A DNA stretch of 64,000 bases from Tubiluchus corallicola. Lineage: Eukaryota > Priapulida > Priapulimorpha > Priapulimorphida > Tubiluchidae. The position numbers and the translations under genes are program-made. This document shows positions 1 to 64,000 of this stretch, piece by piece. Where the stretch lies: contig JAQGDQ010000341.1 of the NCBI GenBank assembly GCA_030141605.1, positions 186,001 through 250,000 on the forward strand. The letters are read 5' to 3'. The notes beneath the pieces are model-generated. The model ran no database searches and was not told the origin of the DNA. It saw only the letters and a program-made list of their open reading frames with translations. How positions within the stretch are numbered: the first letter of the stretch is position 1; each line of letters begins with the position of its first letter.

Positions 1-176
1 TATACATAGCAGATGACTGGCAAATTATAATTTTATCGTAGAATTAAAATTTAATAAATGTGATCATATAAGCTGCTTATTTTGCCTTATTTTAATTGTA
101 AATGTTCAAGGTTACAAATGATTATTGTTATTGTTTTGGTAGCCCTCGTGCAAATTTTATTTTCATTTGTTTTTAG

Positions 177-59508
<59,332 letters not shown>

Positions 59509-59704
59509 TCGAGCCAAGAAAATTATTAGTTAATGAATCAATAATATCATTGAAACAGTTCTCACACCTTCTGTGATGCAAATTTACCAAATAATTTATT
59601 TTATTTTAACTTATTGCTTAAATTATTTAATATGTCTGTGTGTGTGCGTGCGTGTGATTATGGGAATTAATGTATACTGCCACTGTACAAACTGATAATA
59701 TTAC

Positions 59705-59710
59705 AATAAA
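59705..59710 (+). promoter_or_regulatory. Poly(A) signal AATAAA
   Basis: Canonical hexamer about 200 bases after the stop codon, followed by a T-rich stretch. Likely end signal of the polycystin gene. Confidence 0.65.
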
Positions 59711-61553
59711 GAGAGTCTTATTTTGCTCCAGTAGGTGCACGTCTGCTGGTTCTGCTAAAATTTTATTGTTTGTTAAAAAGTACACATTTTAACACCAATA
59801 ATATCGTAAAAGGGTTTCTGATCATTCAATAATAGATTAAAATCTTAATTAACAACGGGCAAGCCCAACTAATTGATGACATCACATACTAGCATAATTT
59901 TCAGCACCAAATATATTCCATGAGCGTGTTGCACGCGTTTGCGAAAGCAAAAATTGACATACAGTGCTACCGTAGGAAATTCAGGGTGTTGTAATAAAGC
60001 TCGGCAAGTTTCAAGATGGAAATTTAAAATTTGCCGCTATAGCACACATGAGCTGTCCGACTTGCGTATTTCGTTAGAAACTAACACATCTGAACTGGTA
60101 CATCACTTGTTTTTGTGTAATACGTTTCCGAAATGCAGGCGTTTATGCCCATCTACCTAGCAAATGGCAAAATACATGCAACAGCGAAGAACTACTTTCG
60201 CGAAGGCGAAATTGTGTTTGTGTGGTAATAATTCTTTCATGTAAGTTTTATTTTTGAAAAAGTAGTATGTTTCCTGTGAATATTTTAAAGAGTAGATTGT
60301 TTTGACCTACAGTTTAAGATTCAGTCCTGTTTTGCTTTAATAAAGGCCATGAAATAATTTTACCTCTGCAACTTATTATGTTAGTTAATTACGCCTGAAC
60401 TACGTATTGCTTTATTTTATTAAGCACATTAGATTGTATTTACTGCATTGTATTTTTTTTCAAGAATTGCCAAAAATTCCTAACAAAAATTGGTCAAAAC
60501 AACACAGACTTAGATCAGAAATTTTACCCACATCACGCTCGGAATCATCATGAGGTATGTGACCAGGATTCAGATTTCGGCTGCTTTTCCTCAATCCAAA
60601 ACCCGACCAGGTGCGGACAGATGCAGAGCTTCACTTGACAATAAAACAAAGGCTGTACATTATTGCCAATGCAACCCACTCAAGCTGCCTCAACATGCAA
60701 TATCTTGACCTAGTTTTATGCAATGTTTAGCCAGTGTTTTTTTGTCAGCTGCTTAATGAAACCCGTCAATGACTTCGCTGTCCCTCCGGAGCCTCCACTC
60801 AAGTCAAAGTCCCAAAAGCCAACTCTCGATTTCTGTTAGCTACCATCACCTTGTCTCCATGACAGCAGCAGCGCCAGGTCTCTCAATCAGATTTCCAAGA
60901 GACCTCAATCCCTACTTTTTCATAACTTGAGCCTGCTATCTTGCATTACACTACAGTTGCAGAGTAGTAGGCATAATAAATTCTAACATTAAATAAATCT
61001 AGCTGACAAAAATCCACCTCAAATATCCAACTTGCCTAACCTGTTTTTTAAACTAAGGGCTATTAAGCTTTTATCTCCTTTATTAAGAATTAATTTTTAA
61101 CAATAATCTCTATGAAAAAATTTAACTCAGGTCCGCACCTATTACTCTGTTAAATTGTTACAATTAAGCCACGTTAAATTGTGCTGCCCTCTGCTAATTT
61201 GCACTGAATCAAAATTCATTTTCTCAGTTAAGCAAAAGTACATTTATCATCTCATATTAACATTTATATCAAATATTGTGTTTTCGAAAAATTATGATCT
61301 CTATTCATATTGTTTAGCTTTTCATTCTTATATTGTTTAATATGTTAATGCTAAGTAGCTAAAATATGCATCTGTGGGCTCATACTAAACAAAATATATA
61401 TCAGGAATTTTTTGCATTCTATCCTCATTAATATTGTAACAAAGAGTGGATGGTGCTGATACGCCGATTGTCGCACAGTTGAGAAGAAAACGTAAAACAA
61501 CAGTAGTAAGAGTAAAATTACTGAATTAAGTAACACGCCAGATGTCTGCCCCA
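59711..61553 (+). other. Intergenic stretch, nothing recognised
   Basis: 1.8 kb downstream of the gene. No gene, no clear repeat ends. The frame 59939-60160 has no domain. Confidence 0.5.
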
Positions 61554-61702
61554 ATGGAATTCACTCGCAATCGCTCTAAGAGTGAAACGATTATCGATTC
61601 ATTGATTGATCCACGTTGGATTGATGAACGCACACGAGCCGTGCTAATGATTTTGGAATTTAGTAATACTGGTGGAATTTTTCCATTTTATCAAATTTTC
61701 AC
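61554..61702 (+). pseudogene. Partial copy of exon 46 with a 51-nt deletion
   Basis: Matches 58306-58505 closely (NRSxxExIIDSLIDxRWIDxRT then LMILEFSNTGGIFPFYQIFT) but lacks 17 codons (MIEMTLFSSNTNLFSIV of the gene). GTG stands at both deletion borders. The frame remains open for 69 residues. Sequence on both sides is unrelated to the gene, so it is a fragment, not a second gene. Confidence 0.88.
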
Positions 61703-61994
61703 GTACATACCTGCGTGTCATTCTGCGAAAAGGCGTATAGTATATGTATGAATGTACATTGTACGTATGAATGTGCACAAGCTGTACATACATAACTGCA
61801 TGTAATTGTGTGAAACTGTGCACAGTGTAAAAATAAAAGTTTTTAATGAGATTTTTCTGGAACCTACTTCAGGTACCCCTTTTCTTATCCTTGAGTATCG
61901 TTTCTTATCCTCATATCACGATTACGTATTTGTTTGTTTTTGTTAAAAATTTGTACGAAGGGAATTAAAGTAAACTAGATGGTAGAGACAATTA

Positions 61995-62069
61995 TGTTGC
62001 ACGTTTATTTCCGTCCATCTTGACTGGTTGAACACAGTAACAATACGCAACTTAATATAGTCAACTACA
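61995..62069 (-). repeat. Putative 75-bp LTR (3' LTR of the retrotransposon)
   Basis: Read on the minus strand it begins TGTAGTTGAC and ends GTGCAACA (TG..CA). Directly before it is a purine tract GGGGAAGGAGGA (62070-62081 complement), as expected for a polypurine tract. The 5' LTR is outside the window, so this is not proved. LTRs of about this size are known in the Mag group of Ty3/gypsy elements. Confidence 0.55.
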
Positions 62070-62521
62070 TCCTCCTTCCCCAATGAAGAGAAGCTGTTTA
62101 GTTATTAGTTATACAAACTGTGTATGTGCTTTTCAAAATAAACTAATAATTTAACCAACTGTGACATTGTTTCCTGTTTCCTATATGACTGCCAGATATT
62201 ACAAATTGTAACATTTTATATTCAATTGATCAAATGACTTTTCTATCATTTAGAGTCACTTAAAAACAAAAAACTTATGATCTGGTTAACTACTTTAACT
62301 TTTAACCTATACTTCAAATCTCTAGCTTAAGATAGGCTTACTGGTGCACAAATGTTGTTCAAACATCAATTTATAACTATATCAACTATATGATTAATAA
62401 TGAAACTTTCAAGCTGAAACTTGGTAACTGATTACCACAATGAATATATGGTTCTTCAACACAATTTCGAATTAGTTAATGTTTAAAAGTTAACGGTTAA
62501 ATGTTCTATGCATTAACTCAG

Positions 62522-63379
62522 TTACTCTATACATCTTCTTGGTTTGTGAATTGTGCGTCCATATCTTGTCTTGTAACCATTTGTAGCTTCACCTTCATTT
62601 TGTTTATCATTCACATTGTAATGCACCTTTCTTATTATACCTTTATAAGTCTCATCATGACCTTGCATAGAGGTTTGTTGTTTCTCAGGTCTCTGTTCCC
62701 CTTTTCTGATCTGCTGAATAGGTGGTTCTGCAAAGGTTACTCTTTTGTCTCCAGAGACTTTCCTCACGTTCATCTGATGTCTGTTTCTTCTTAATTTTGT
62801 CCCATCATCTTTCCTTACTATATAGGATCTTGGCTCTACACATTTTTGTATCACCTCAGCAGGATACCATCTGTCGTTCTCACTGTTTTGTATCATTATA
62901 CATTGTCCTGTGGTTAATGGTGTGAGGTCCTTTGCGTGTTTATCGTGTTGCAACTTTTGTGTTTCCTGCCTTCTCAGCAGCTGTTCCATAATATCATCTC
63001 TGTTTTGTAACCTGTTGTATACTTTTACTGGCAATGTTCCACGTATTTTTCGTCCTAGTAGCATCTCTGCTGGACTTGGTAATCTCGAGTCGATAGGCGT
63101 CATTCTCAACACCATGATGGATAAATCCACATTTTCTCCCGATTCAACAGATTTCCATATTACATTCTTAACAGTTCGTATCTGCCGTTCGATGTATCCG
63201 TTACTTCTTGGGTAATGTGGGCTGCTGGTTGTGTGTTCAATTCCCAGACTGTTTGTGAAATTTTTGTATGCTGTTCTGCTAAAATGTGGACCATTATCAC
63301 TGACAATCTTCCTTGGCATTCCGAGCTCAGTGAATATTTGCTTCGTTGCATTAACTACAGTCGAACTCGGGCATGGCAA
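62522..63379 (-). pseudogene. Retrotransposon integrase core and C-terminal region
   Basis: 285 residues. Carries the second and third catalytic residues (VSDNGPHF and SNGYIERQ); the first acid lies upstream beyond an in-frame stop near 63380. MTPIDSRLPSPAEMLLGRKI is the usual Ty3/gypsy P-x-E-x-L-x-G/R-R motif; a basic tail follows with WYPAEVIQ and YIVRKDDG, like the GPY/F module. Confidence 0.87.
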
Positions 63380-63535
63380 TCATAGCTTCCTAATTACTGG
63401 GTACTTGCTATAGTAATCAGCTATGATAAGATACTGGTCTGGACCACATCTAAACATGTCAGTTCCAACAACCTCCCATGGCGCAGCTGGTTCTACATGT
63501 TGAAGGAGGGTTTCATGTTGCTGGGTGTCCTGATA

Positions 63536-63730
63536 TTAACTGCATATAGCAGACTGCTTACACATCTTCTCAATGTCTTTGTTAATGCTTGGCCAGAATA
63601 TCACACTCTTTGCCCTGAGTTTTGATTTCACCACACCTAAGTGGCCCGTGTGTAGCTGTTTCAATATATCTGTACGTAAATTGTTTGGAATTACTACCCG
63701 ATCTCCTTTCATGATTATCCCATCTTCCAT
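63536..63730 (-). pseudogene. Retrotransposon integrase zinc-binding (HHCC) segment
   Basis: LHTGHLGVVKSKLRAKSVIF with WPSINKDIEKMCKQSAIC gives the H-x3-H ... C-x2/3-C zinc finger of Ty3/gypsy integrases; the frame breaks right after the first cysteines. Confidence 0.85.
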
Positions 63731-63754
63731 GGATAACTCATCTCTGAAGTTTCA

Positions 63755-63958
63755 TTAATTTTTGATGCCATCACGCACTTGGTTTATTCTTTCTGGCCAA
63801 CCATTGATAATAGTGTCTATCAAACAACACATTTCAGGGTCATTTTTTGTCTGCTCACGGATTTCATTGATTTTGTGTGCTTGAAAACTCATAAACTTTA
63901 CTCTTACTACATCTAGCTTCACTTCACCCCTGTTCTTGGGATTTGGCAATCGGCTCAA
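63755..63958 (-). pseudogene. Retrotransposon pol linker between RNase H and integrase
   Basis: Opens SRLPNPKNRGEV (end of RNase H, where family members have A-D-x-L-S-R) and continues through a helical linker ending INGWPERINQV, a common W-P block before the integrase. Confidence 0.75.
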
Positions 63959-64000
63959 GCTATCTGCTATTCCGATCTCCCTGCCAGGTCGATAGATATT

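Larger units (their letters stand above)
62522..63990 (-). mobile_element. Ty3/gypsy-type LTR retrotransposon, pol 3' end (partial, runs off window)
   Basis: On the minus strand: post-RNase-H linker (63755-63958), integrase zinc-binding segment, then integrase core and C-terminal tail ending at 62522. Stops and frame breaks separate three open pieces, so this copy is defective. Protease, RT and 5' LTR would be beyond position 64000. Confidence 0.88.

Noticed and set aside
59939-60160. 73-residue frame after the gene
   Set aside because: No domain, no promoter or splice context.
62501-63758. Plus-strand frames opposite the integrase
   Set aside because: Shadows of the minus-strand pol sequence.

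Overview
The window is eukaryotic, from the nuclear genome of an invertebrate animal. It is AT-rich, its genes are split by GT-AG introns, and the introns are full of animal-type transposons. The phylum cannot be told from the sequence.

Nearly the whole window (177 to 59508, plus strand) is one very large gene of the polycystin-1 / REJ family, cut at its 5' end by the window edge. I placed 46 coding exons by splice signals, phase and domain match. Joined, they stay in one frame to a stop at 59508 and give about 3177 residues. Order: SUEL-type galactose-binding lectin; nine EGF modules, one per exon, all phase 1-1; a PKD fold; REJ region; a Cys-rich block with a strict 11-residue C-x3-C-x6 repeat; a PLAT domain outside the cell; GPS autoproteolysis motif; TM1; a second, cytosolic PLAT; TM2 to TM5; and a TRP-like polycystin module (S1, extracellular domain, S2 to S6). 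The second PLAT and the Cys-helix block are unusual for the family.

The introns hold the transposons. Main ones: a P element of 2476 bp with perfect 63-bp inverted repeats and a perfect 8-bp target duplication (55471 to 57946); a PHD-EN-RT LINE on the minus strand (about 47373 to 53200), interrupted exactly between A and T by two head-to-tail Helitrons (50077 to 52443); a third Helitron at 39168 to 39830; hAT-like elements (3316 to 3796, 15865 to 16384, perhaps 23794 to 24440); pogo/Tigger-like elements (26555 to 27199, 32768 to 33592); three more LINE fragments; and a tRNA-like SINE head near 34321.

The most striking non-coding structure starts at the 3' end of exon 40. The last 16 coding bases plus the first 16 intron bases form a 32-bp unit repeated without any length change, giving 48 copies of a 5' splice site (41318 to 42847). 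Each copy also lies in a small hairpin.

Downstream of the gene (59509 to 64000) are a poly(A) signal, a partial copy of the channel exon with a 51-nt deletion (61554 to 61702), and, on the minus strand, the 3' part of a Ty3/gypsy-type retrotransposon with a very short putative LTR, running off the window end.
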